A DNA stretch of 20,754 bases from Spirochaetia bacterium (GTDB lineage: Bacteria > Spirochaetota > Spirochaetia > Treponematales > Breznakiellaceae), in NCBI GenBank assembly GCA_026002045.1, contig BOAV01000042.1, positions 1-20,754 on the forward strand, read 5' to 3'. Position 1 is the first letter of the stretch. The number at the start of each line of letters is the position of its first letter. Shown here one piece after another: positions 1-7,190 of this stretch. The notes below the pieces were generated by a model. It did not search any database, was not told the origin of the DNA, and saw only the letters and a program-made list of their open reading frames with translations. Made by a program: the position numbers and the translations under genes.

Positions 1-1
1 C

Positions 2-463
2 ACCTCGGGGGTGATGGTTTTCGCCAAGTCCGAAATGGTCAAGAAAAAACTGATGGCCCATTGGGATGAGGCGGTGGCGGAGCGGCGTTATATCGCGTTG
101 GCGGAAGGTGAACTCACTGAAAATGAAGGCGTGATTGACGCGCCCCTGGGGGAGGACGCCGGGGGCCGCATGGTGGTGAGAAAGGACGGCAAGCCTTCGA
201 TTACCCGGTGGAAACTTTTGAAAAGCGGGAAGGGCTATTCCCTGCTCTGCCTGGAACTGGAGACCGGCAGGCGAAACCAGATCCGCGCCCACCTGAGTTT
301 TTTGGGACACCCCGTGGCAGGGGATATGAAGTACCAGGCCCGCAGCAATCCGATTAAACGGCTCTGCCTCCACGCGGAACATATCAGCTTTCACCATCCC
401 GCAGACAACAGGCTTATGGAATTTGATTCGCCCCTGCCGGGAAGCTTTCGGGGTGTTTTTTAG
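2..463 (+). CDS. RluA-family 23S/tRNA pseudouridine synthase, 3' part only
   Basis: This is the C-terminal part of an RluA/RluD-type pseudouridine synthase, which isomerises uridine to pseudouridine in rRNA or tRNA. The frame is open from the left edge and begins T-S-G-V-M-V-F-A-K-S. That is the segment directly after the HRLD catalytic aspartate motif of the family, so the catalytic Asp lies just outside the window. Other family hallmarks are present: the ETGRRNQIRAHL segment near 280-320 and the GHPVAGDMKY segment after it, followed by a CLHAEHISFHHP stretch. The gene stops with TAG at 461-463. The GTG/ATG codons at 11-16 lie inside the domain and are not the real start. The exact RNA target cannot be assigned from this fragment. 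Confidence 0.9.
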   Translation, partial: TSGVMVFAKSEMVKKKLMAHWDEAVAERRYIALAEGELTENEGVIDAPLGEDAGGRMVVRKDGKPSITRWKLLKSGKGYSLLCLELETGRRNQIRAHLSFLGHPVAGDMKYQARSNPIKRLCLHAEHISFHHPADNRLMEFDSPLPGSFRGVF

Positions 464-551
464 TATTTCCCTAATGCCTCACCTAAATTCCCCCTCATCT
501 CCTTGTTAAACCCCCTCAAATATTATAGATTTGAAATAAAGGAGCGTCCCA

Positions 552-1175
552 TTGCCCCGTGAATCCATCGCCCCCACCAAGAGCAACCTCATCCGCGTCA
601 AGGAACGGCTCGTCACCGCCGAGGAAGGCTATGACCTGCTGGAGCAGAAGCGGGAAATTTTGGTGATGGAGCTGATGCAGAAGGTGGAGCAGGTGAAGCT
701 TCTGGAACGGGATCTGGACGCCAGGGCGGGCACGGCCTACCCGGCGCTCAAACGGATGCTCATCGTGGTGGGGCGGGAGCGGGCGAACAAGCTTTCAGAG
801 GATATCCATTACCGGTTCGAGCTCCACGAAAAACGGGTCACCGCTGCGGGGATGACCCTGCCGGGGTTGGAAATCAGGCTGCCCAATGCGGAGCTCAAGT
901 ACTCCCCGGCGAATTCATTTGCCGAATGTGATGAAACTGTGCTAGAATTCTTTGAGATGCTCAAGCTTTGCACCGAGCTGGCGGCGGTCAGGACCATCGC
1001 ATGGCGGCTTGCCCGTGAAGTGCGGAAGACCCAGCGCCGGGTAAACGCCCTGGAAAAGATGGTCATCCCTACGGCGCGGGAAACCAAAGTCTATATCGAG
1101 GCGGCTCTGGAAGAACGGGAACGGGATTCCTTTTTCACCAGTAAACTCTTAAAAAGGAAGGCGGGCAGGGAATGA
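552..1175 (+). CDS. atpD: V/A-type ATP synthase subunit D (central stalk)
   Basis: This 207-residue protein matches subunit D, the coiled-coil rotor shaft of V/A-type ATPases that turns inside the A3B3 head and couples ATP turnover to H+ or Na+ transport. The family features are a PTK motif near residue 8, a long N-terminal helix (about 10-58) containing LLEQKREIL, and a C-terminal helix with RRVNALE at 162-168 followed by VIP. It ends with ERERDSFFTSKLLKRK, typical of the lysine-rich end. Translation probably starts at TTG 552, with AAAGGAG 8-14 bases upstream. A TATTAT at 521-526 could be a -10 box but has no clear -35. The neighbours are an RluA synthase and a stress protein; subunits A, B and E are absent on either side, so this copy stands outside the usual ATPase operon. 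Its stop codon overlaps the next start. Confidence 0.9.
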   Translation: MPRESIAPTKSNLIRVKERLVTAEEGYDLLEQKREILVMELMQKVEQVKLLERDLDARAGTAYPALKRMLIVVGRERANKLSEDIHYRFELHEKRVTAAGMTLPGLEIRLPNAELKYSPANSFAECDETVLEFFEMLKLCTELAAVRTIAWRLAREVRKTQRRVNALEKMVIPTARETKVYIEAALEERERDSFFTSKLLKRKAGRE

Positions 1176-1657
1176 TGAAAGCGCTTATCTCCAACATTGT
1201 TGTGTGCATCACCGGTTCGGACGCTTCCATTCTGGCCGCCAAATACGCCATTGTCATGGCCAAGGCCTACCGCTGCCGCCTGACCGCGGTGTATGTGGTG
1301 GATACCGCCACCATCAGGCAGCTCACTTTAAGCAAGATCTTCATCCAGGAAGAAAGCCAGGACTACGAGAAGAGCCTTGAGGCCAACGGAGACCGGTACC
1401 TCGCCTTTGTGGAGGAACTTGCCCATGCCAAGGGTGTCAAGATTGAGCGGGAAATCCGCAGGGGCGCGGTTTACACCGAGATACTCACCGTGGCGGACGA
1501 AAAAAAGGCGGACCTCATCGTTATGGGGGGCTGGGAAAAAGACCGGAGCGCACGGGACATCATCAGCCACACCCACCGGGAGATCATGGTGGGTGCCAAG
1601 TGTTCGGTGCTCCTCGTCAAGGAACCGAACATCGATCAAATATATAAGCAGTGCTGA
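1172..1657 (+). CDS. Universal stress protein (UspA) domain protein
   Basis: This 161-residue single-domain protein has the Rossmann-like USP fold pattern. A first strand (SNIVVCITGSDAS, about 7-19) leads into an alanine-rich helix. The second strand LTAVYVVD follows, and late strands are ADLIVMGGW (113-121) and CSVLLVKEP (144-152). In ATP-binding USPs the late strand is followed by G-x2-G-x9-G-S/T. Here the region after MGG reads WEKDRSARDIISHTHREI, without the Gly-Ser phosphate-binding pair, so it may not bind ATP in the usual way. The ATG at 1172 overlaps the TGA of subunit D (ATGA), and a second ATG follows at 1175. The tight coupling suggests co-expression with subunit D. The function of individual USPs cannot be read from sequence. 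Confidence 0.85.
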   Translation: MMKALISNIVVCITGSDASILAAKYAIVMAKAYRCRLTAVYVVDTATIRQLTLSKIFIQEESQDYEKSLEANGDRYLAFVEELAHAKGVKIEREIRRGAVYTEILTVADEKKADLIVMGGWEKDRSARDIISHTHREIMVGAKCSVLLVKEPNIDQIYKQC

Positions 1658-1680
1658 AAACCGGTTTACCGGTTTTCAGC
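1653..1680 (+). other. Perfect 12-bp hairpin over the usp stop codon
   Basis: Positions 1653-1664 (GCTGAAAACCGG) are exactly complementary to 1669-1680, with a TTTA loop. The left arm contains the TGA stop codon of the universal stress protein, and the right arm ends 2 bases before the AGGAG ribosome site of the next gene. No T-run follows, so it is not a classical terminator. It more likely stabilises or processes the mRNA, or adjusts translation between the two genes. Confidence 0.6.
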
Positions 1681-1692
1681 ATAGGAGTAAGA

Positions 1693-2100
1693 ATGAGAAT
1701 TGCAATAGTAAGCGTTCCACGGCAGCGGCGGGGGATTCCCGATTATGTGACGTCCCTGGCAAAGGGAATGGAATCCATGGGGCACCGGGTTGATATTATT
1801 GACGCCTGGACCGAGGACGGTATGCGCCTCCCCGGCTATGAATATATCGCCGTTGTGGCGGAGTCGATTGCCTTTTTCTCCGGGAAAATCCCCGAGCCGG
1901 TCGCCAAGGTGCTTTCCGCCGGGAGCGCCCTGGGGGGGAAAAAGAGCGCCGCCTTTGTCAGAAAGGGGAACCTCTTTGTGGGCCGGACCCTCTTCAATCT
2001 GATGAAAGCCATGGAAAAAGAGGGAATGGCCATCAACTGGAGCGAGATCATCCTGAACGCCCCCCATGCGGAAGCTTTGGGCAAGCGCATCGGCGCTTAA
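1693..2100 (+). CDS. Small flavodoxin-like-fold protein of unknown function
   Basis: This 135-residue protein begins MRIAIVSVPRQRRGIPDYV and continues with GMESMGHRVDIIDAWTEDG. This is the beta1-loop-alpha1-beta2 pattern of flavodoxin and flavodoxin-like proteins, in which the loop after the first strand normally holds the FMN phosphate. The later strands IAVVAES, SAAFVRKG and EIILNAP fit the same fold. It is shorter than typical flavodoxins, and the first loop is basic (PRQRRG) instead of Thr/Ser-rich, so FMN binding is uncertain. ATG 1693 was chosen because AGGAG (1683-1687) lies 5 bases upstream of it; the longer frame from 1651 would translate through the hairpin. It is the last gene of the atpD-usp cluster and converges on the J-domain gene with only 5 bases between the stops. 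Confidence 0.65.
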   Translation: MRIAIVSVPRQRRGIPDYVTSLAKGMESMGHRVDIIDAWTEDGMRLPGYEYIAVVAESIAFFSGKIPEPVAKVLSAGSALGGKKSAAFVRKGNLFVGRTLFNLMKAMEKEGMAINWSEIILNAPHAEALGKRIGA

Positions 2101-2105
2101 GTTTT

Positions 2106-2885
2106 TTAAACTTTCAGTTTTTTCCGCAGATGCGCGGTATTCGGCATGGCGGGATCGCGCCGTAAAGCTTCCCGGATAATTGATTCTGCGGCGGATTCGT
2201 CCCCCATGCGGAACAGGGTTTCCGCCATGGAGCGCATCCACCGGGCTTCGTCACGGGGGGGAAAGCCCAGGTCCAGCAGGGTCTCCATGCAGTCCACCCA
2301 GGTATCGGCGTCAACCTGATTTTTAAGCCGGAGTCGGACCATCTCCTTTACATAGATTTCGATGTCCTCCGTATGTTGCTTGTAATAGGGCCGCCGCCGT
2401 TCCTCCCGGAGCAGGTCCGCAAGGAGCATAAAGGCTTCGTAACTGCGCTCCCGTTTGTCCAGCTCCTCCGCCAGCACATACACGCAGTCCATCCAGTCTT
2501 CCCGGTCAAGGTACTGTTCCATAGGGAATTCCAGGCCCCCGTTTTTTTCCCAGACCTCGATGGCGGCGTCTTCCTCAAAATGAAAGAGCTCGAACTCCAC
2601 CAGTTTTGCCTGGCTCCTCGGGTCATCGGGCCGTTCCCGCAGAAAAGTACGGTAATCAAAGGAGATTTTCTTGATGAACCGGGAATAGGACTGGTCGTAC
2701 TGATAACGGCGGTCCCGGTCGGAGAGGACCTCATAGGCGGCAAGGAGCTTCCGCATGGCATCTTCGGCGTTTTTCCCCGCGATGTCCGGGTGGAGCTGTT
2801 TGGCCTTCTCCCGAAAGGCCTTTTTTATCTCCTTTGTGGATGCGTTTTGTTTGACCCCAAGAAGGGAGTAATAATCCTGCATCAT
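2106..2885 (-). CDS. J-domain (DnaJ-like) protein with helical C-terminal region
   Basis: The N-terminal 65 residues form a J domain. DYYSLLGV is at about 4-11, KEIKKAFREKAKQLHPD carries the invariant HPD at 32-34, and AAYEVLSDRDRRYQYD closes the domain. J domains stimulate the ATPase of Hsp70 (DnaK). No Gly/Phe region or zinc fingers follow. The remaining 190 residues are helical and acidic/aromatic, with TPR-like stretches such as WMRSMAETLFRMGDESAAESIIREALRRDP near the end, so it is not a canonical DnaJ and probably targets DnaK to specific clients. Translation starts at ATG 2885 or the adjacent ATG 2882, with AGGA just upstream. The longer frame to 2966 runs into the palindromic repeat and lacks family similarity. 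Confidence 0.85.
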   Translation of the reverse strand: MMQDYYSLLGVKQNASTKEIKKAFREKAKQLHPDIAGKNAEDAMRKLLAAYEVLSDRDRRYQYDQSYSRFIKKISFDYRTFLRERPDDPRSQAKLVEFELFHFEEDAAIEVWEKNGGLEFPMEQYLDREDWMDCVYVLAEELDKRERSYEAFMLLADLLREERRRPYYKQHTEDIEIYVKEMVRLRLKNQVDADTWVDCMETLLDLGFPPRDEARWMRSMAETLFRMGDESAAESIIREALRRDPAMPNTAHLRKKLKV

Positions 2886-2937
2886 TTGAGTAATCCTATC
2901 CGCCGGCATCTGCAGACACAAGTCCCCCTGCCACAGC

Positions 2938-3148
2938 CCCCTGCAACCGTGGCTCCCCACGGGCACGCTTCCCTATGGCAAAACGATCACGGGCAGGCGG
3001 CGGGAGGGCGGTGCGTTGCCGCTGAACATCGCGAACCCGCAAAAACGGCGAACGCATGTTCGCCGTTTTGAGGACGGGCGATGGAAGCGGCAATGCGCCG
3101 CCCTCCCGCCACTGTGTCTGGGCCCGTGGACCGCCACGGTTGCAGGGG
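2938..3148. repeat. Long imperfect palindrome (MITE/REP-like) between the AGCS and J-domain genes
   Basis: This intergenic stretch folds back on itself in four nested blocks. 2938-2952 pairs perfectly with 3134-3148 (15 bp). 2957-2964 pairs with 3122-3129 (8 bp). 2999-3023 pairs with 3086-3110 (25 bp with two differences, both G-U compatible in one RNA strand). 3042-3053 pairs perfectly with 3058-3069 (12 bp) around a GCAT loop. The left arm carries about 23 extra bases in 2965-2998, so the halves are not identical. No T-tract or ORF with family similarity is present. The structure resembles a palindromic repetitive element or a small non-autonomous mobile element. It also lies in the 3' UTR of the symporter mRNA, where it could protect or end that transcript. 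Confidence 0.7.
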
Positions 3149-3158
3149 AGATCGGCCC

Positions 3159-4562
3159 CTACTTTTTCCGCAGTTCCTCCATAATGGGAATGGGGTCTGC
3201 ATCAACATCATCAATGTGATCCCCCGGAAGGTACTTCTTTGTTTCCGCGACAATTACCCCGCTGAGGGCCAGTACCGCAATGATGTTTGGCAGGACCATG
3301 AGGCCGTTCAGGGTGTCCGCAATATTCCAGACCAGGTCCAGGGAAACAGCGGCCCCCACAAAGACAAAGATGCTGTACAGAACCCGGTAGGGAACGATTA
3401 TCTTTGACCTGAAGAGATATTCCGCGCCCCGTTCGCCGTAGTAGGACCAGCCGAGAATCGTGGAGAATGCAAAGGTGATAAGGCCGAAGGTGAGGACGAT
3501 GGGACCGATGACGGGTATCTGGGAGAACGCCTCGTTAACCAGAGCGGCGCCATCGGAGAAGCCGCTTGAGCCATTGGGGGCGACTTCATAGCTGACGATG
3601 ACGAGGCCGGTCATGAGGCAGACAACTACGGTGTCCCAGAAGGTGCCGGTCATGGAGACCAGGGCCTGCCGGACGGGGTTTGCCGTTTTTGCCGCCGATG
3701 CGACGATGGGCGCGGAGCCCATGCCGGATTCATTGGAGAAAAGCCCCCGGGCAATACCAAGCTGGGCCGCCTTCATCAGACCGTAGCCCAGCAATCCGCC
3801 TGTCGCAGCCCTGGGGGCAAAGGCGGCTTTACAGATGACCCCAATTGCCGGGCCTATGTACTGCGCGTTCATACCAAGGCAGATGATACAGCCCAGGGTA
3901 TAGATAACAGCCATAAAGGGGACCAGGCCCTCACACACTTTGGAAATGACCTTTAAGCCGCCGATGATCACCAGAGCGGTAAAAGCCATCATGACGAGGC
4001 CCGAAATCTTCATGGAAACGTTAAAGTTCCGCTGAATAATGTTCGCCACCGCATTGGACTGTACCCCGGCCCCGATTCCAAAGGCAGCGAAAGCCGCAAA
4101 GACCGCAAACAGGATACCCAGGCAGCGGCCGAGCTTCCTGTTTTTAAAACCCCGTTCCAGGGCAAACATGGCGCCCCCCAGCATGGTCCCCTTCGCGGTC
4201 TTGACCCGGTACTTTACCGCAATCAGGGACTCGGCGTACTTGGTGGCAATCCCGAACACCCCGGTGAGCCACATCCAGAGTACCGCCCCCGGCCCGCCAA
4301 CCGCTATCGCCGTTCCGACCCCGACGATATTCCCGGTCCCGATGGTCGATGCCAGCGCCGTGGTCAGCGCCCCAAACTGGGACACATCCCCCTGACCCCC
4401 TGAATCCCTGGTTATCGACAATTTGATACCGAGGCCAAGCTTCTTCTGGATAAACCCGGTCCTGATGGTAAGGTACAGGTGGGTCCCGAACAGCAGGACG
4501 AGGAGCCAGGGGCCCCAGACCCAATCATGAACCGTATTCACAACATTTACAAATGCTTCCAT
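3159..4562 (-). CDS. Sodium:alanine/glycine symporter, AGCS family
   Basis: This 467-residue inner-membrane carrier belongs to the alanine or glycine:cation symporter family, which imports small neutral amino acids with Na+ (or H+). Family signatures are clear: the GTGNIVGVGTAIAVGGPGA region at about 75-93 followed by LWMWLTGVFGIATKYAE, then GLFSNESGMGSAPI in the middle and AFSTILGWSYYGERGAEYL near residue 370. About 10-11 hydrophobic segments can be counted. ATG 4562 is preceded by GGAGGGATC at suitable spacing. Length is normal for the family. The C-terminal tail is acidic (GDHIDDVDADPIP). It is divergent from the DUF1538 gene and upstream of the J-domain gene on the same strand. No glycine riboswitch consensus is visible in its leader, so the substrate (alanine or glycine) is open. 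Confidence 0.92.
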   Translation of the reverse strand: MEAFVNVVNTVHDWVWGPWLLVLLFGTHLYLTIRTGFIQKKLGLGIKLSITRDSGGQGDVSQFGALTTALASTIGTGNIVGVGTAIAVGGPGAVLWMWLTGVFGIATKYAESLIAVKYRVKTAKGTMLGGAMFALERGFKNRKLGRCLGILFAVFAAFAAFGIGAGVQSNAVANIIQRNFNVSMKISGLVMMAFTALVIIGGLKVISKVCEGLVPFMAVIYTLGCIICLGMNAQYIGPAIGVICKAAFAPRAATGGLLGYGLMKAAQLGIARGLFSNESGMGSAPIVASAAKTANPVRQALVSMTGTFWDTVVVCLMTGLVIVSYEVAPNGSSGFSDGAALVNEAFSQIPVIGPIVLTFGLITFAFSTILGWSYYGERGAEYLFRSKIIVPYRVLYSIFVFVGAAVSLDLVWNIADTLNGLMVLPNIIAVLALSGVIVAETKKYLPGDHIDDVDADPIPIMEELRKK

Positions 4563-4706
4563 AAAGTGATCCCTCCATAAATCCGGCGATTGTCAGAAAT
4601 AACCTTACCCTTAAAGGCAGGGAAAATACAAGGGCGCTGTCCTGTCCCTACAGGCGGCCCCTGGCCGTCGAACCGGTATCTTTCAACTGCGAGGTCCATC
4701 AATGTG

Positions 4707-4735
4707 TTGTCCTATCTTGCGGATCTTGGTATAAA
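4707..4735 (+). promoter_or_regulatory. Sigma70-type promoter for the DUF1538-PII operon
   Basis: TTGTCC (4707-4712) is followed after exactly 17 bases by TATAAA (4730-4735). This predicts a transcript start near 4742 and a leader of about 50 bases before the GTG start at 4792. The rest of the 4563-4791 divergent gap contains a short hairpin (CCTGT/ACAGG near 4639-4652) and no convincing gene. Confidence 0.55.
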
Positions 4736-4791
4736 TGAAAAACAGTTTCAGGACATTTATAAGATGAAGAATAAAATATCAAGGGGATCGT

Positions 4792-6378
4792 GTGAACAAA
4801 GTTTTGCAGGAAAAAATACAGGAAGCGTTTTCATCGGTGCTTCCCATCACGGTGATTGTGCTTGTCGCAAGCATTATCTTCGTGCCCATGTCCGCGGGGA
4901 TCATCGTGATGTTTCTCGTGGGCGCAGCTTTGCTCATCGTAGGTATGGGGTTTTTTACCCTTGGGGCCGACATGGCAATGATGCCCATGGGCGAAGGTAT
5001 AGGAGCTGAGATCACCAAAGGGCGGAAGGTGTTCGTGGCGCTGGGTATCAGTTTTTTGATGGGCCTCATCATCACCGTTGCGGAACCTGATCTGATGGTA
5101 CTGGCATTGCAGCTTGCGGAAGCGCTTGCGGAACGAGGGCAGACCATTTGGGCGCTCATTATCACCGTTGGTTTGGGAGTCGGTCTCTTTATGGTAATAG
5201 CGGTACTGCGGGTAATTCTGGGTGTACCGCTGCGCTTCCTCCTGCTCATTTTCTATGCCGTCACCTTTGCCCTTGCCTTCTATATGGTGAGCAATGGTAA
5301 TACGGCCTTTGTCCCGGTGTCCTTTGACTCAGGGGGGGTAACCACCGGCCCGATTACCGTTCCCTTTATGCTGGCCATGTGTGTCGGCGTTGCGTCCCTC
5401 CGCAGTGACAAGGGCGCCCAGAGCGACAGCTTCGGCTTTGTTGCCCTGTGCAGTATCGGCCCGATAATGGCGGTAATGATACTCGGCGTGGCTCTGCAAA
5501 TCGTCGATGTACCGGCGGAGGCTCTGGACGAGGCAAGCATAACCGCGATTGCCGGATACACCGACCGTGACGTGGTAGCGGCCTTTATTGAAGAATTCCC
5601 TTCAACAATAATGGATGTGGGAAAGGCGCTGGGGGCAATACTGGTATTCTTCTTTGTATTTCAGCTGGTGACCCGGCGCTATCATAAGCAGCAGCTCTTG
5701 CGGATACTCGTGGGCTTTGTCTATACCTTTATAGGACTGGTGGTATTCCTTACCGGTGTGGAGGTGGGCTTTATCCCCGTGGGGAGCCTCTTCGGCAGTG
5801 AGCTGGGCGCTTCCCCGGTTATTAGTTGGCTGCCCTTTGAATCCAAGTGGCTCTTGATACCCCTGGCCATGGTCATCGGCTACTTCATCGTGGCCGCCGA
5901 GCCTGCGGTGCATGTACTCAACAAGCAGGTTGAAGAGGTGTCCCAGGGCGCTATCACCCAAAAGATTATGTTCAGGACCCTGGCTATCGGTATGTCCCTT
6001 GCGCTGGGGATCGCCATGGCGCGTATCCTTTTTAGCATCAGTATTTTATACATCCTGGTTCCGGCCTATGCCTTCGCCCTTATACTTACCTTTATTGTGC
6101 CGCCGATTTTTACCGGCGTCGCCTTTGATGCGGGGGGTGTGTGTTCCGGCCCCATGACCAGCACCTTCCTGTTACCCTTTGCCATCGGAGCCTGCGTGAG
6201 CGCCGGACACATGGAGGACGCCTTTGGTATTGTGGCAATGGTGGCCATGACGCCCCTGGTGGTCGTCCAGTTTTTGGGACTCATCTACCGGAAACAATTT
6301 GTAAGGGTGGAAGCCGTCGAGACCGGGGTGAGCGCCGACGATGTGGTTGTTTTTGAGGAGGCTTACTTCTATGGCTAA
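4792..6378 (+). CDS. DUF1538 family membrane protein (two-repeat form)
   Basis: This 528-residue polytopic membrane protein belongs to the DUF1538 family, of unknown function and suspected to be a transporter. It contains two homologous halves. TVAEPDLMVLA at 95-105 corresponds to VAAEPAVHVLN at 367-377, and FDSGGVTTGPIT (178-189) corresponds to FDAGGVCSGPMT (445-456), so the repeat unit is about 270 residues. The conserved Gly-Gly and Ala-Glu-Pro motifs break hydrophobic helices, as is common for re-entrant loops in carriers. A charged linker with TRRYHKQQ (294-301) separates the halves. Translation starts at GTG 4792 with AAGGGGA about 6 bases upstream. The last codons overlap the start of the PII-like gene by 8 bp, which argues for a physical or regulatory partnership. 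Confidence 0.85.
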   Translation: MNKVLQEKIQEAFSSVLPITVIVLVASIIFVPMSAGIIVMFLVGAALLIVGMGFFTLGADMAMMPMGEGIGAEITKGRKVFVALGISFLMGLIITVAEPDLMVLALQLAEALAERGQTIWALIITVGLGVGLFMVIAVLRVILGVPLRFLLLIFYAVTFALAFYMVSNGNTAFVPVSFDSGGVTTGPITVPFMLAMCVGVASLRSDKGAQSDSFGFVALCSIGPIMAVMILGVALQIVDVPAEALDEASITAIAGYTDRDVVAAFIEEFPSTIMDVGKALGAILVFFFVFQLVTRRYHKQQLLRILVGFVYTFIGLVVFLTGVEVGFIPVGSLFGSELGASPVISWLPFESKWLLIPLAMVIGYFIVAAEPAVHVLNKQVEEVSQGAITQKIMFRTLAIGMSLALGIAMARILFSISILYILVPAYAFALILTFIVPPIFTGVAFDAGGVCSGPMTSTFLLPFAIGACVSAGHMEDAFGIVAMVAMTPLVVVQFLGLIYRKQFVRVEAVETGVSADDVVVFEEAYFYG

Positions 6379-7096
6379 AACAATAAGGGCAAAAAGCGAT
6401 CAGATCCGCCTCAAGGCGCTTTTTCTCATTGCGGACTGGGATAAATTGCAGGCCATATCCGAGGTATTTGCCAAAGAGGACTGCCTCTTAAGTTTTGTCA
6501 GCAAGGGCAGCGGGACCGCAAGCTCGGAAATTATCAATCTTCTGGGGATCGGCGCAACAGACAAGGCGGTGTTCATCTGCCTTGTGCAAAGCACGGAGAC
6601 GCCCCATATTATTCAGGAGGTCCGCCGGGTCATGGGGACCGGGAGCGCCGGCGCAGGTATCGCCTTTTCCATACCCCTCGGCGGCATAACGGCCCGTATT
6701 TTTTCCATGTTTGAACAAACCGCCCGGGGGGCGGATGCAGAGAAGCCGAATACCAGGGAGGACAGGAATATGAACCCTATTGAAATTAAGAACGAGATGA
6801 TCGTCTCCATACTGAACCAGGGGAATAGTGAAGCCTTTATGACGGAGGCCCGCAAGGCAGGCGCACGGGGCGGCACCGTTATCAGCGCACGGGGTATTTC
6901 CCAGGAGATGATGAAGAAATTCCTCGGCATGTCCGTGCAGGATGAAAAGGAAATCATCTTCATTCTTGCGGACAAGGACAAAAGCGCCCCCATCATGCAG
7001 GCGGTGGTTCCGGGTTTCGGGGTGAGTACCAAGGCCGCCGGTGTGTTCTTTTCGCTGCCCGTCGATCAGGTGATGAGCCTTAACGCCCTGTCTTAA
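6371..7096 (+). CDS. Tandem PII-like domain protein, partner of DUF1538
   Basis: This 241-residue soluble protein holds two PII/GlnB-like domains. Domain 1 (about 13-118) has KALFLIADWDKLQAI and a T-loop region, then ends in AGIAFSIPLGGI. Domain 2 (about 138-236) has the more classical EARKAGARGGTVISARG at 159-175 and ends in KAAGVFFSLPVDQV. PII proteins are trimers that bind ATP/ADP and small effectors at subunit clefts and gate transporters or enzymes; the Gly-Gly and Arg-Gly residues around 164-175 fit nucleotide contact. The GlnK uridylylation tyrosine motif is not recognisable. ATG 6371 follows GAGGAGG and lies inside the end of the DUF1538 gene (frame shifted, 8 bp overlap). The likely job is control of the DUF1538 carrier; the effector is unknown. 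Confidence 0.85.
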   Translation: MAKTIRAKSDQIRLKALFLIADWDKLQAISEVFAKEDCLLSFVSKGSGTASSEIINLLGIGATDKAVFICLVQSTETPHIIQEVRRVMGTGSAGAGIAFSIPLGGITARIFSMFEQTARGADAEKPNTREDRNMNPIEIKNEMIVSILNQGNSEAFMTEARKAGARGGTVISARGISQEMMKKFLGMSVQDEKEIIFILADKDKSAPIMQAVVPGFGVSTKAAGVFFSLPVDQVMSLNALS

Positions 7097-7117
7097 AAGG
7101 CCGTAGTGCGAAGGATA

Positions 7118-7147
7118 TTGACAATCTTTCACAATATTGTATTCAAT
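7118..7147 (+). promoter_or_regulatory. Possible sigma70 promoter for the pyrophosphatase gene
   Basis: A perfect TTGACA (7118-7123) is followed after 18 bases by TTCAAT (7142-7147, four of six matches to the -10 consensus). It lies in the 94-base gap after the PII-like gene and would give a leader of about 37 bases containing the GAGGGG ribosome site (7181-7186). Confidence 0.45.
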
Positions 7148-7190
7148 TAAGAGCTCATACAAAATCTGACAATCAGAAAAGAGGGGTTTT

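Noticed and set aside
1653..1680. Rho-independent terminator after usp
   Set aside because: The stem is strong, but it is followed by ATAGGAGTAAG instead of a T-run, and the next gene starts 13 bases later.
1666..2241. 191-residue - strand frame over the flavodoxin-like gene
   Set aside because: It overlaps two better supported genes, and its composition (many His, Gly, Pro, Arg) is typical of a shadow frame in GC-rich DNA.
2373..3071. 232-residue + strand frame opposite the J-domain gene
   Set aside because: It is antisense to a gene with clear J-domain motifs and runs into the palindromic repeat; it has no recognisable domain.
4563..4700. Glycine riboswitch in the symporter leader
   Set aside because: AGCS genes often have one, but the conserved glycine-aptamer core cannot be found here; only a small hairpin near 4639-4652 is visible.
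4590..5009. Long frame across the AGCS-DUF1538 gap
   Set aside because: It overlaps the start of the DUF1538 gene in another frame, shows no family similarity, and crosses a promoter with good spacing.
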